Below, piece after piece: positions 49,556-61,987 of a DNA stretch of 64,000 bases. The stretch spans positions 14,577,524 to 14,641,523 of the forward strand of contig NC_053115.1 in the NCBI RefSeq assembly GCF_010015445.1, given 5' to 3'. Every line of letters begins with the position of its first letter. The first letter of the stretch is position 1. A program made the translations under genes and the position numbers. Source of the DNA: Perca fluviatilis. Its lineage: Eukaryota > Chordata > Actinopteri > Perciformes > Percidae. The notes beneath the pieces were generated by a model. That model saw nothing but the letters and a program-made list of their open reading frames with translations. It did not search any database and was not told the origin of the DNA.

Positions 49556-52180
49556 ATATATCACACAGTAGAGTCACAGATTAGATTCAATTTACATTGG
49601 ATTAGATAGGGAAAGAACATTTAGACAAAACACCAACACATAACACTCAAAAATAAAAATATAAAGTACAATATTCTTAAAACAACAAAATATGCTTTGT
49701 TTGGACTGCACCAAACTACTTAATGAAATATGGCATGTCATAAACGTTTCAAGTGGTCTCAGCAGGCATTTAAGTGGCGCAGAGATGCGTTCAGGAAGTG
49801 GTGTGGTGTCAAGATCACTGCAGTTGAGTGCGCTAAAAAAAATACCATCATGTTCCGCTCTCTGCTCAATTAAAAATGATTTGTTTAGATGTTGCGGGAT
49901 GCCATCATGCATTGAGCTGACAACGAGCTGCTGGTCGTAACACGCACATCATATGAAACGCTGCAGTGCAGGAAAAAAGCTGACGTCAGTGCAGCAAAAT
50001 CTTTAATGGAAGAAGCTATGGCCTGGCCTACACAGTGGAAACAAACATATGGAAGGATGAAGAAGTAAAGGAAAGGATAAATCTTGGAATTGTTGTTTGC
50101 ATTCAATGAAAAGTAAAGGTGTGAAGAAAGTGAAGGCTGTTTACTTAATGTATGTATTTACAGAATTTAAAATTGAGTCTATTATAATATTGCACTAGAG
50201 TAGTAATCTATCTAGCCATTTTGGGACACCACATTTGGGATAAAACAGGAGCATACTGTGCACTTTTCTCAACAAAACTATTTGGAGTATCAGGAGGAAA
50301 CTGGTGTACTGTAGTTTTAAGTTTTTAAGTACATATTTTTCTGCTTTAATATGAATGTTATTTAACTCATGCACACTTCACAATGTCCTTTCTTACTTCT
50401 CTCTCTCTTTACCTACATACATAAATATTCCAAATGAATATCCTTCCAATAAACTTGTGTAACACTGCAGTGCTCCATTAAAGTAATTACACAAACACAG
50501 ACGTTAATCATCCCCCACCCTTAACATGTCTCTAGGTCACATGTACCAAGTGTTGTTCAGCCATCTCAGTTCACTCCGGACATGCACTGCAGCCATGACG
50601 AGCCCACAGCTCTGCAGGAAGGCCATCATTTTTCACATGATGATTTCTATCTTGGACCTGACAGCCCTCCCGGATCTTACCAGGCCTGCAGCTTTTAATA
50701 AGTCCCAGCATCCTCACCACTTGTCCCATTTAAACTGGCTGAATCGTCAGCAAGCTCCATGAATAAGCTTCTGTTTTCCAGATAACTAGGCCAAGCCAGA
50801 CTTTTCCATGTCTTGAATCCTCTCTGGACAGTGAACCTGGAGATAAGTTAGTGGGTTGACACCACAGAAGCAACTACACAGCTCTTATTCATTTGAACGA
50901 TTCTTTATTGCTCACCACTCCCTAGCAACTGATGTTAAAAGGGAAGCAGTTTCCTTCATCTGTCCTCTACAGTGCAGAAACCTACCACAGTCAAGGATGT
51001 AGCGATAAGTCTTGCTGCAGTACAAAATCAGCATATACAGTACATTAACCAGTTAAAAGCGTAATAAGCCATGGCTTCAGCCTACACCTTTTCGGTTACC
51101 ACCCTTGTTTCTAATGAATTTGCTGTACATATATTACGTTCTATGTTCAGTAACTGAATAAACTTTCATTCATTCACTTTCATTCAACCAGTTCCAACAC
51201 ACACTTTTATTTTCTACATTGGTAACAACATTTGTTACATGATGTATCAAGTTCTTTGTTTCAAGTGTACCTCAGCCTCAACCCCCACTACATTCTACAC
51301 ATACTGTATTACCATCCTTAATGTGTTAGTCACATATGATTTGAAACATTCAACAACTAATTTCTTTCTTCTTAATGAATTATTAAAAAAGAAATATATA
51401 ACATGTGAAACATTATTACATTAACCACTTGATGGAAATGTTATACACATATAAAACTAAATACTTTAACTTTGTTGTTTTGTAAACGTGGTTTATAGGC
51501 TGCAATATGCAACTTGCACTCACAGATAATTGTATATATTTTTAAATGAATACTCAGCCCAAGTTCATTCATATCCATACGATAACCATAGTTTATTTGC
51601 CAAAGCCACCATCTTTCCATAACCTAAACCATAGTTGACATGTAGGCATTGTTGACAAGCACTGAATGTAATCCAGTGAATTGCAAAATAGTTTAATAGG
51701 GATGTCCCCTAGCAACAGGGTTTGGATTACTACCACTATAAGTCGTCAAAGCCAGAATGTATTAACAAAATGACAGCTGAAAATGATGCTGTAAGCTCAG
51801 TTTTCAATGAAGCAGTGCTCTGTGCCATTGTCATTGCTGACTGCTGTTCAGGACACAAGTTTGATAAGATTTCTAATCAGAGACCACACCCAAGACATCA
51901 TATATGGACATAGGGTAAATCTATCCCACGCCCTAAAATTAAATCACAACACAATATGTGTATTCCCTTTTATCCCATATGACTAAGATATCTAAATGCC
52001 GGCTTAGGTATGAAACATGACACACATATTGTGAGTTCAATATGTGGAACAGATATTCCAGCCTGACACTGTTGAAGAAGCATGATTGAATTTATGGCCC
52101 TTCAGGGAATTCTCTGAGAACCAGAAGGATCAATTGCTTATGGTAACATCTGGCTGATGGTTAGAATTACTGAATCATTG

Positions 52181-52183
<3 letters not shown>

Positions 52184-52225
<42 letters not shown>
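52184..52225 (+). repeat. (TG)n microsatellite
   Basis: About 20 TG units in intergenic sequence. Confidence 0.95.
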
Positions 52226-52226
<1 letters not shown>

Positions 52227-52597
52227 TGACATACATGTGATTAATTAAAGTGTAGAAATGCAGATTTAGTGCTAACACTGATAAGAAACCTTGACATATA
52301 CTGTAGACAGATTTGATCTGGGGAAAGAATAGAAAGTAATATGTGCTCTGAGCAGAGAGCGTGAGACAGACGGTGAGACAGAGAGGGAGGGAGCGGAGAG
52401 AGTTACTGACCATAAAGCAGGTTGATTAGATTACAGAGCTAAGACTAACATGGGCCATTTATTGCACAGAGAGCCAGACATTGGCAGTAGCAGCCTCGCA
52501 GACCCACAGTGAGGAAAATCAAGTGTGTAAGTGCGTGTTTGTGAATGACAGACAGAAGAAGAGATAACTATACTTTTATTTCAGTGTGCTCCAGATG

Positions 52598-52865
52598 CTC
52601 CATCAGGAAGAGGAAACCCAAAGTTACATTTAATTAGAAAAAGCGCTGAGTACAGGTCAAAATAAAGGCTGCTGTTTGATATGTAACAGTGTGTATGTTT
52701 AAAAGAGAAATGATATGTTATATTCATAATTTGTTATTTTTCTTTGTGTATTATATTAGATACAAAAGAGCATAAATGGACAGGATGCAAGGTGCCAAGC
52801 ATCACTGGGGACACAAAGGGAAGACAATACCACACCCAGTCGCAACAGAGCATGCTCAGAATTAC
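52598..52865. repeat. Left arm of a long inverted repeat
   Basis: This segment matches the reverse complement of 63731-64000 nearly base for base; examples are caggaagaggaaacccaaag at one end and cagagcatgctcagaattac at the other. The right arm is cut by the window edge. It is either two copies of a dispersed repeat or an inverted duplication. No coding potential is seen. Confidence 0.85.
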
Positions 52866-52917
52866 GTCAACTTTATATTAGAGAGGTAGCCTATCTGCAT
52901 TAAAATGACCATGGACC

Positions 52918-52936
52918 CCACACACGCACACGCACG

Positions 52937-52974
<38 letters not shown>

Positions 52975-52994
52975 TACACAGACACACACACACA
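52918..52994 (+). repeat. (CA)n/(CG CA)n microsatellite
   Basis: Imperfect CA array with CGCA interruptions, 50 bp beyond the inverted-repeat arm. Confidence 0.9.
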
Positions 52995-54363
52995 GTCTGC
53001 ACAATGATTTGAAGATGCTGCCTCACAGAATATCGCTAACAATAATGTTAAATTTTTACTAATGTTTGAAGCTATTGTACATACCAGTATTAAATAGTAT
53101 TTATGAATCTTGCTGCAAGCTTGCCATTTCATTTTAAGTTAAGACTTAAGCCCTGCCTCAGTGGTTGATTTAATAATGTTACATAAAATGTTTAACCCCA
53201 TATCATAACTTTACAGTAAAGCTTCTAGTCCATGCACTTTGTTGTTCAACCTTGCAAATAGGAATCACACATCTCTGCAGAGAAAGAAACTAACTAATAC
53301 TATTGATAAGTTTTTTTATTAAAAGATAAATTATAACACCATATGTCAAGAGCAAAATACTTTCTTTTCTGATTTAAAGGTGCTATAAAGTTGTAACTTT
53401 GATATCGGGAATACTGACCACCTAAACCAGCATCACTATCAAGCGTTGTGTGTGGTCAGTTGGCTAATTAAATGAATGCTTTCAAAGTTATATTAAACTC
53501 AAAACAATAAAACATTTTTATAATGTTGTCCTATACTGCTAATTATTTGTGCTGGGTAGCTGGGACTGTTGCTATAACACCAGTCACTATTCTTTGACCT
53601 CTGTCATCATTAAGTCCTGATTCAGACTTCATATGACATTGCCAAAAACCTGTTCACCAGAAATAATGACAGGGTTTTGACAACTCTTACTCTACTAACA
53701 GGGACAACTGGATCTAATGCATTTGAAAAGGATAGAATAACTGCAGAGTCATGGCTCTGCCCCAGACGCCCAGAATATCAATAAAGTGTTCCATTACTGT
53801 AAAAGGAGAGAGAGACAGAGAGACTGAGAGGAAAGAGGAAGGGAGACAGATGGAGGGGGGAAGAATTAAATCAATGTATCCAAGTGATTCAATTTAGGCT
53901 ACAATTTCACAGTTTCTTATTTAGAACCAGGTAACAGAATCCTTGACACACACATTTGATAGTAAAGTTAAGAACATTATATGTGCAAGTAAGAGTGAAA
54001 TCATATACTGTATATATATACAGTATATATCAATCATGTGGAGAAACAAGAATCAAAACGGACTGACTGGGTAACCAGTGAACAAGTGTCAACGAGGGCA
54101 TGCATTAGAGAAGGCGAGGAGGGGAGGGAGTGAGGAGACATCTTTAGATATCAAAGCAGAAATGTGGAAGCCAATCTGGCCTCCTGCCAAGTGCTCTGAT
54201 AAAAAGGGTGGAGCTGTCGAGACAGAGAGAGGCAGGGTCTATCTCTGAAGCGTAGGGAGTGGCCATAGATTGTATGTTCATGAGTGATTGAGAAAGGAAG
54301 GATTCATGTGGGTGGGGTGAGGAGAAACGAGGGAGGGGGATGATGGGATAGCCAGCCTGTGTG

Positions 54364-54369
54364 TATAAA
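54364..54369 (+). promoter_or_regulatory. TATA box of the intermediate-filament gene
   Basis: TATAAA followed by aacccacagc, about 98 bases before the start codon, which leaves a 5' UTR of about 65-70 bases if transcription starts some 30 bases downstream. It is the clearest core promoter in the window. A 22-bp palindrome of TATA/CAGTATA type lies upstream at about 54006-54027. Confidence 0.65.
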
Positions 54370-54461
54370 AACCCACAGCACTCTTCAGTCTGATGTACTG
54401 TTGCATCACGAGCATCTCCAAGCCTCCAGCTCTCTCTTCTCAGAACAGAACGAGACCAACC

Positions 54462-55080
54462 ATGAGCCACTCTTCAATGCATACCTCAACTTCCTACAGG
54501 CGCACCTTTGGAAGCCCACACCCCATCTCCATGTCCTCTTACTCCCCTGTATCCTCCCGCATGCCCATTTCTGGGGGTCGCTATATGCGTTCAATGTCAC
54601 CCGTGGTTGCATCCCGCTCCACCACCTACCAACAACAGCGTTCTCGCTCCAGCGCCCAACCCCCTCGCCTCTCCTATGACAAGGTGGACTTCACCCTGTC
54701 TGAAGCCATCAACCAGGAGTTCCTAACCACCCGCAGCAACGAGAAGGCCGAGCTGCAGGAGCTCAACGACCGCTTTGCCAGCTTCATCGAGAAGGTGCGC
54801 TACCTGGAGCAGCAGAATGGTGCACTGCAGCAGGAGCTCAACCAGTTCAAGGGCCAGCAGCAGCATGGTCAGCCCAGCCGTGCCTCTGAGATCTTCCAGG
54901 AGGAGGTGAGGGACCTGCGCCGCCAACTGGACGCCACCGGAAAGGAGAGGGACCATTACCAAGTGGAGAGGGACAACTTGGCTGAAGACGTGGTCCTGCT
55001 CAAGCAGAGGTTGGTACCAACATGATGAGAAAGAAAAGTATGATGCATGAAGAAATGAGATAGATATTTAGATAGATATT

Positions 55081-55159
<79 letters not shown>

Positions 55160-58100
55160 GAAGCTCCTTGTCTCAAGCAAACAGAACCAACACAGAACAT
55201 TTGGCTTCAGAGAAAGTGTTCCAAACCATATTGTCCCAACAAAGTCAAAGGTCAAATTCTCTTTCTTCCAATATTTCGTAACTGTTTTGTACAGGTTTAG
55301 CTGGGGGTGTGGTAGTGATGGTGATGTAGGGCGTGGCACATGTGCAGACCGGACACCACAGAGCGGCAGCATGATAAAGGACGGCGCACTGCACCTTGCA
55401 CATGAGATTGTTTCTATGTATTTGAGTTTACATGTTTACTGAGTGTGCACTGGCATGATTCAATGAAAACAAGGAGGAAAGCCTCAGTACATGACAGCAA
55501 AGTGACCCACAGAAAACTCTAACACAGTAGGCTACTTGATGCCAAATTAGATAAGGAAGTGTTTAGTGATTACCCTAAAATAATGCAAATGTATGGACTT
55601 CTGGAAACACACACAATTATGTATTCACACTCTGAGATGATACTATGAGGAGGATGGATGGATGGACTAGACACAGGGTGGGGCGGGCTGTGGTGTGGGG
55701 AGGGGGGAGAGAGAGGAAATGGGACCAGAGGAAGAGAGTTTCAGGCGTGGTAAGAATAGCGTCAGGAAAAATCAATGTGACTCCGTGACTCCATTAGGTG
55801 TGTTTTCAGTGTCCCTCTGTGCTGATGGGATGGTGCCAGAGACCCCATTAGGACAAAAGGACCCCTATAACACAACATGAATTAAAGATGAGGAAGCACT
55901 GCCCACTATGTGATGCTTTTCCCACTAATCTACTTTATGTCCAGTCTGGACATGACTTTTGTCTGACAGGACAGATGGAGCCAATCAGTCAGAGAATGAG
56001 CAAAAGTGCGTATTGTGCATTGTGATATAATTTGAGATGAGTCATCACAGTGACTCATGGATTGTAACTGATTTTGCTAGAACATTATGAAATATCTTTT
56101 TTTCATTTAATTTTGTTCATTCTTGCAGGAGCAGTCAGTTGGAGTACAGAGTACACCCTGGATAGGTTGCCAGACTATCACAGGGTTGACATATAAACAA
56201 ACAACCATTCACGCTCCCATTCACACCTACCGGCAATTTTAGTTCAATACTAAAATGATCATTTAAAATCTTTAAAAAAGATGGGAACTGTGTGTACATA
56301 ACATTATTGAGTGTGTGCAGATGACCTTATTGAACTGTAGAGAAACCACATTAGCTGAAAGGAGCAGCTGCTGATCCCACTGGGCGCACGCCCAAATCCT
56401 TTTTACAGGACAGTGAATTAACAAATTGATCCAGAATGCTTTTTGCCAGCTGATGCCTCAGTGCAACCTTAGACAGAAAGGGGGTTCTTCTTGGACAAAT
56501 TTGACACGTTCTCTCTCCCCTTTTTGTAAATAGGACATTCTTGGAACCTGAAGGAAACCTGTACATTGTTTGAAATATTTTGTCTCGCTCCTTTGTCCTC
56601 AAGGTTGGAGGAAGAGGCCCAGAAGAGGGCAGATGCTGAGCATAACCTGGTTGCCTTCCGCAAGGTAAACGCTCAGCTCGCTGGACCATGATTACCTTAT
56701 TGATTGCAGTGTCCTCAGGCTCTGACAACAGGTCAAAATGGACAGCTTTGCTCCACATCTCCAACACTTCCACAATATTGACAATGTAATATGACGGGGC
56801 AGATTTATAAATGCCATTGATCTAGACTGCTGCACAGGAAAGAGACTAGGCACTTTTTTATTGAAATACTTTTCCCCCATGGCTGCAAATGCTCACAAAT
56901 CAAATGGTGTATTGGCATTTTTTCTGTCTTTAGTTTAATTACTTTTTATTTATTTATTTAACAGTGTTTGTCTCATATAACAATTAGGATGTGGATGATG
57001 CCACATTGTCGCGTCTGGAGCTGGAGAGGAAGATCGAGTCTCTGATGGATGAGATTGAATTCCTCAAGAAGCTCCATGATGAAGTAAGTGACACATCACA
57101 CAAGCGTCAGAGATGCTGCAGAGCAATTTTATGCGCTCAACTAGTCTATATCAACGACATTTCATTTCCCGGGATTGTTCAGGTGCCGCCGGAAATTCCG
57201 CCAGATGCCCCTCATTTTGGCCGAATGTCCATCACCTTTCGCTTTATTTGTGGTGCCATTTTAAACTCCGGACTATGGTTAACTGCTCCTCAGATCTCTG
57301 CAGGGTAAATCCTGACAGCTAGCAAGACTATCTGTCCAATCTGAGTTTTCTGTTGCACAACTAAAACAACTTTTCAACGTACACATGTTCCACCAAAACA
57401 AGTTCCTTCCCGAGGCTGTTTTGCAGAGGCACCGTGGCTCCGCTCGGCGCTTAGCGCCGCCCCAAGACGATTTTGATAGGTTTAAAGAAATGCCAATAAA
57501 CCAGAGCACGACCCTCCTCTGCAGCGCTGTGGAGGAAGGTCTGGCAATGCGAGACTAGCGTTCAACTAACAAGCTTCAACTTATTAAATTGTCTTCGGTA
57601 AGTGTCACTTTGTGAAATATGATTTGATTCGCTTTTTTTTAGGTTAAACAAATGAGTGGGTGGATACCACTGCACTGGCACTTTTGACAACCAAGCAACG
57701 CAAAGCAATGGAAGAACAGTACAATGTTTTTTCTGACAATATTTTGTCCATATCTTGGTATTATCAGGAAATCCAGGACGTACAAGTGAGTGTCCAGACC
57801 CAGCAGCTGAAGATGGAGGTGGACAGCAGTACCGCCAGGCCTGACCTAACTGGTGCTCTGAGGGATATCCGGGCCCAGTATGAGACCATTGCCTTGAAGA
57901 ACATGCAGGAATCTGAGGACTGGTACAAGTCCAAGGTAGGCAGAGAGACAAACTGACAGTAACACATGAACATATAAGCACATATTCAGTATTGTGTGCT
58001 TTATCTTTTGTTCCTGCAGTTTAATGATCTGACTGAGTCTGCAAAGCGCAACACTGATAATCTGAGGCAGGCCAAGCAGGAGGCCAATGAGTCCAGGAGG

Positions 58101-59503
58101 CAGATTCAGTCTCTTAGCTGTGAAATTGATGCACTGAAGAACACGGTGAGGCCAAAAAAACACACGTCCTTTGGGTATAATAATCTATAATCTATGATAT
58201 ACACCCTCTTATTGCACCGTATCTGCTACTGTGTTTCTCAGAATGAAGCTCTGCTGAGGCAGATGCGTGAAATGGAGGACCAATTTGGCAATGAGATCGG
58301 CAACTACCAGGACAATGTAGGAAGGCTGGAGGATGAGATCCGCCACCTGAAGGACGAGATGGCTCGCCACCTTCGGGAGTACCAGGACCTCCTCAATGTC
58401 AAAATGGCTTTGGACATTGAGATTGCAACTTACCGTAAACTGCTGGAGGGGGAGGAGAGCAGGTGAGAACAAAATGTTTTCTCAGGTTAAATTCTTTGAT
58501 GTTTTTACATGATTTTTATCTTTTATCACTTTTCTCTCCTGATTAGAGACAAGATGGGCAGAATCTAGAATGCAGCTGTACTTATAAAATAAACTAATAC
58601 AACACATATTGTGATTTTCTTTCTGACAGCCAAAAATGTTATTGTTTTGTTTCTTGTCTAGTTTTTTGTCAATTACAAACCTCAGAGTAATTGATATGCA
58701 AGTCTAACCTCAAGTAAAGCAAGTTTTCACACCTAGCTTTCATATTCCCTGTTCAGGATTACTCTTCCCATGCTCAATATTGGCATGAGCAGTTACCAAG
58801 GCGAACGAGGTAAGCTATAGTTCTCTTTCTCCAAAATATAACATGATTAAAATCCTTTTTACCTTATAGCATTGCAACATGTGAGGAGCCACTGATTCTG
58901 TAATAGGTTTCCCCCATTGTGTAGGCCTATTTCCATTTCAAATGTTTTCCTAATATTACTTAAAGACTAGTTACTTATTAGACTAAATGTAACTTTTTAA
59001 TGTTTCTAAAGTTCTGTCATTTTTCATACAATGGCCTTAAATGACCTGTAACAGCAAACGAGACTAACAGTGAAAAGAACGCTATTTTTATATAGTTTTT
59101 GGTAAGGCATCTGTCCAGGTTAGATTTTTCCCGCGAAGTCACAGAATGATTTTTAGCAGGTAGTAGTTCAGAAAAGCGAAACTTTCTATTTCGTGAATGC
59201 AAATGTTTCTGAATGTAAAAATCTCAGCAGCGCTTTAATCTGACTTTTCACAGACTATGAACACACTCCAGGCAGCATGAGCAAGAAGACTGTGGTGATT
59301 AAGACCGTTGAGACTAGAGACGGAGAGGTACAATAATTTATACAAAAATATCCATCTAAATATATTGATAAATTTGTTTTAAAATAATTGTAATTTATAA
59401 TCTGTTTCTTTTCCATCAGGTGGTGAAGGAATCCAGGAGGGAGAAGGAGAGAGAGTCAGTCCGAACCGACAAGGACGACAAGGACGACAACGACGACGAG
59501 TAG
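54462..59503 (+). CDS. prph: Peripherin/plasticin-type type III intermediate filament protein, complete
   Basis: Nine exons: 54462-55009, 56604-56664, 56988-57083, 57768-57935, 58020-58145, 58242-58462, 58757-58809, 59254-59327 and 59420-59503; 476 aa. Internal exon sizes of 61, 96, 126 and 221 nt match the type III filament pattern. A basic Ser/Arg head ([11 protein letters not shown]) precedes the rod, which starts near residue 98 ([19 protein letters not shown]) and ends [16 protein letters not shown]. The tail keeps the type III motif [17 protein letters not shown]. Peripherin is favoured over desmin, vimentin and GFAP by MSH...[48 protein letters not shown] and the longer 168-nt exon 4. 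It assembles axonal filaments in neurons (peripherin knowledge); the fish relative is plasticin. The C-terminus ends in an acidic [11 protein letters not shown] run instead of the usual peripherin end. The exon 1/2 junction (donor gttggt) was chosen to keep RLEEEAQKR. Confidence 0.9.
55060..55159 (+). repeat. (GATA)n microsatellite in prph intron 1
   Basis: More than 20 GATA units starting about 50 bases after exon 1. Confidence 0.95.
57142..57557. mobile_element. hAT-like non-autonomous element in prph intron 3
   Basis: Ends tagtct and agacta are inverted; flanks gcgctcaac (57133-57141) and gcgttcaac (57558-57566) match at 8 of 9 bases, consistent with an aged 8-bp duplication. It is 416 bp. 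Relatives lie at 23147-23345 and 49093-49300. Confidence 0.75.
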
Positions 59504-59894
59504 AAAAAAACTGTTAGAAAGTGTTAAGGCCAGAGCCACGAGAGAAAAAAAAATACATTAAATAAATGAGGACCCCCCTCAACGCCAAAAAAAAAAAAAA
59601 AAAAAACCCTCTTATCTATATAGTCCTCATTCCTACTAGCTGTGTTAAATTGTCTAGTAGAAAGTCTCTCAGTATAGGTGCAATGTTGAATGAATCCCTT
59701 TAGACAGTGTCACTTTGGTGCTATTTAAACCACCCAACTTTTGCTAAACACTTGTGTCATCTGTAGGGCTATGCAAAGCCACTTTATTAACATATATGAA
59801 AATGTGACAGTCACCAACTGAAAAGACTTTTGCTGAATGTGCTTTGCAATGCTGTGTGTATCTGGCACGATTGATGAATGAATATGTAAGTGCA

Positions 59895-59900
59895 AATAAA
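59895..59900 (+). terminator. Candidate prph polyadenylation signal
   Basis: AATAAA about 390 bases after the stop, followed by GT-rich sequence (gtcttgtctgtcc). The earlier AATAAA at 59561 lies beside an A-rich run and is an alternative. Confidence 0.5.
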
Positions 59901-60886
59901 CTTCACTGGCGCAAATCTGTCTTGTCTGTCCACATAACTCATTATGAATGTACTAGTTTTTGATATGGCTACTAATTTCCTGCTCGGTCAATGAAGGCTT
60001 GTATCATGTGGACGCACCGACAGTTTTGTTGCCATTTCTTAAAATTTCTCATGGGGTGAATAGTGTACTAGCTACTTTATAATAACAGTCAACCGAAACT
60101 ATAGCTTTAAACTCAAGGATAAACACCTTTACCATACATATAATTGCTAAAATATGTTTAAAGCTGTACTTGTCTGATCAAAAACACAAGAACCTTAAAA
60201 ATATTTGTCTGCAGACAGGTTTGTAAAAACATCACATGGTTAATTAGGAAAACTGTGCTTGGTTAGAAAATGTTCAGTAGGCTACCTTCTCGTTGCTTCA
60301 GTTCTCTTAGGCCTGACTATCTGGTTGTCCAGCAGGTTGTCCAAAGTTCTTCACCTTTAACAATGTTTTTTCTTTCAGTGTAAATGACGGAGCTTGGTGG
60401 CTCCAATATGGTGGCATAACAAGGATACACTTTACATTAAACAAAGAAGATGTTTAGGTACAAGTACTATTACAGACTATACAGTCTATGGCATTGACTA
60501 AATATTTATTAGGTAAATAACTTAAGTACCCTTCATGCTGTTAACATCATGGTTAACATACAAGGAGCTTTGTAAACAGGAACTCCTTCTTTCTGGCGTT
60601 CTTTTGCCCGACGTACAACCTCTCAGGCGACCGTTTAGCGTAAACTGCAAGTATATTCCACTACATTCTCAAAGTTTGGCACATATAAACGTCAACCATG
60701 GATCGGGTCGTAATTATATCTTCTTGCCTCAACCTGGCACCGGCAATTCATTGATTTAAGTTAGTTTTGGAGTTTGTTTGGTAGGTAAACCTAGAAAGGG
60801 GCTGCCTGTAATTCTGAACTCAGGGCAAAACATGTATCCGCACGTACGACATTCTACATCCGCTTTCTGGGTTTTCGCTCGCTGTC

Positions 60887-60894
60887 TTGGCGCG
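60887..60894. promoter_or_regulatory. E2F-like motif near the presumed timeless transcription start
   Basis: TTGGCGCG resembles the E2F core (TTSGCGC). It lies about 1.1 kb before the first coding exon, in the stretch where the first exon is expected. Motif evidence only. Confidence 0.25.
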
Positions 60895-61764
60895 AGACTT
60901 GTGAAATATCAGACTGAAAACAACCCTAATAACTGATGGAAAGCTATTAATTTTATACTCCAGCGGCTTCTGAACACGGAACCTGTCGAGGAACAGCGTT
61001 TAAACTATCTGGTAAATGAATCCGTGTTGTTGTTCTTTCTCTGAACCAAGATTCAAAAAGTTACTGGTCGACTAACGTTAACGTTAGACTGCTGTAAACT
61101 GCAGCTAACTGATAATATTAACATTAGCAATATGTGGAGGAGAACCGTCCTTTGTGGATTAGCTAGATAGATACCGTGGCTAATATAAACCCCTGAATAG
61201 TGTTCTAGCTACTTTATAATAACCGTCATAACTGGTGAATGAGATAATGTTAACGTTACCTTGCGTTGAGTTAGATTCTCCAACCAGTGGACCTCCTGGT
61301 TGGTTTCCAATGGGTTACTGTGAACATTTTAATACCTAAATAAATGTTGGTAAGCTCTAACGTTAGATAACTATACATAGAACCCACTAGTATTCACTCA
61401 ATCAGTTAATAAGCAAACCTGAAAAAAGTTTGATGTCCTCTCTGCAAGTGACAGATGAGCCAGCTCGAAAAGTTTTAACTGCTTCTAAATGTAACATGTC
61501 ATGCGCAGTATGAATCGTGCTGTGTAAATACAGTTTATTATTATGTGCAGGTTCACGAACATTAGCAAGTTTTGATTAGATTGATCTGGTCTAAAAGAAT
61601 AATGGATGCTGAGGCGGAGAGGTGGTTATTGTAATTGATGGAGTATTAATTAGATTAATTTAGAAAAGGTGGTAGGACTAGATAAGCATGACATGATTCT
61701 TTTTTCCTACTGTTGATTAAACGAATTGTTAATTTGTGTTCTGCATATTCACACTTAGTTTTTA

Positions 61765-61769
<5 letters not shown>

Positions 61770-61807
<38 letters not shown>

Positions 61808-61820
61808 TCTCTCTCTCTCT
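61770..61820 (+). repeat. (CA)n(CT)n compound microsatellite
   Basis: About 17 CA units followed by CT units, 170 bases before the first timeless coding exon. Confidence 0.9.
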
Positions 61821-61987
61821 GGAATAAATAGTTTAATTAATTAACACAAAATCTGAAGTTCATAGTAATCAGCTTTTTGAGATACTCTGTTGATCTTGAT
61901 GTGTTGGTCTGTCTGTATCCTACTGTGTGGCTGATTAAACTAAACCGTCACCTTTAGGCAGTCTGATGGTGTGTGGACTTATTCAGG

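Larger units (their letters stand above)
48787..54363. other. Intergenic region between pmel and the intermediate-filament gene
   Basis: I find no exon-intron gene in these 5.6 kb. It contains a hAT-like fragment (49093-49300), a LINE tail (49438-49555), TG and CA microsatellites, one arm of an 11-kb-spaced inverted repeat (52598-52865) and purine-rich runs near 53800-54340. Open frames near 49592-49912 and 50526-50762 match nothing I know and have no splice or codon support. Confidence 0.5.
59504..61987. other. prph 3' UTR and timeless promoter/5' UTR region
   Basis: AATAAA sites at 59561-59566 and 59895-59900 can end the prph transcript. 59920-60830 is AT-rich spacer with no exon seen. Around 60840-61015 is a slightly CpG-richer stretch before a possible donor (ctatctg|gtaaat near 61012), a likely non-coding timeless first exon. 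A (CA)n(CT)n tract spans 61770-61820. Confidence 0.45.

Noticed and set aside
49592..49912. 106-codon minus-strand frame, with a 78-codon + frame at 50526-50762, as possible genes
   Set aside because: No recognisable motif, no conserved splice frame and no plausible codon bias; chance frames in intergenic DNA.
55000..55372. Frames with Leu-Ser-Ile-Tyr repeats, and whether the GATA array might be a CRISPR-like array
   Set aside because: It is a plain (GATA)n microsatellite; there are no spacers, and the genome is a vertebrate one.
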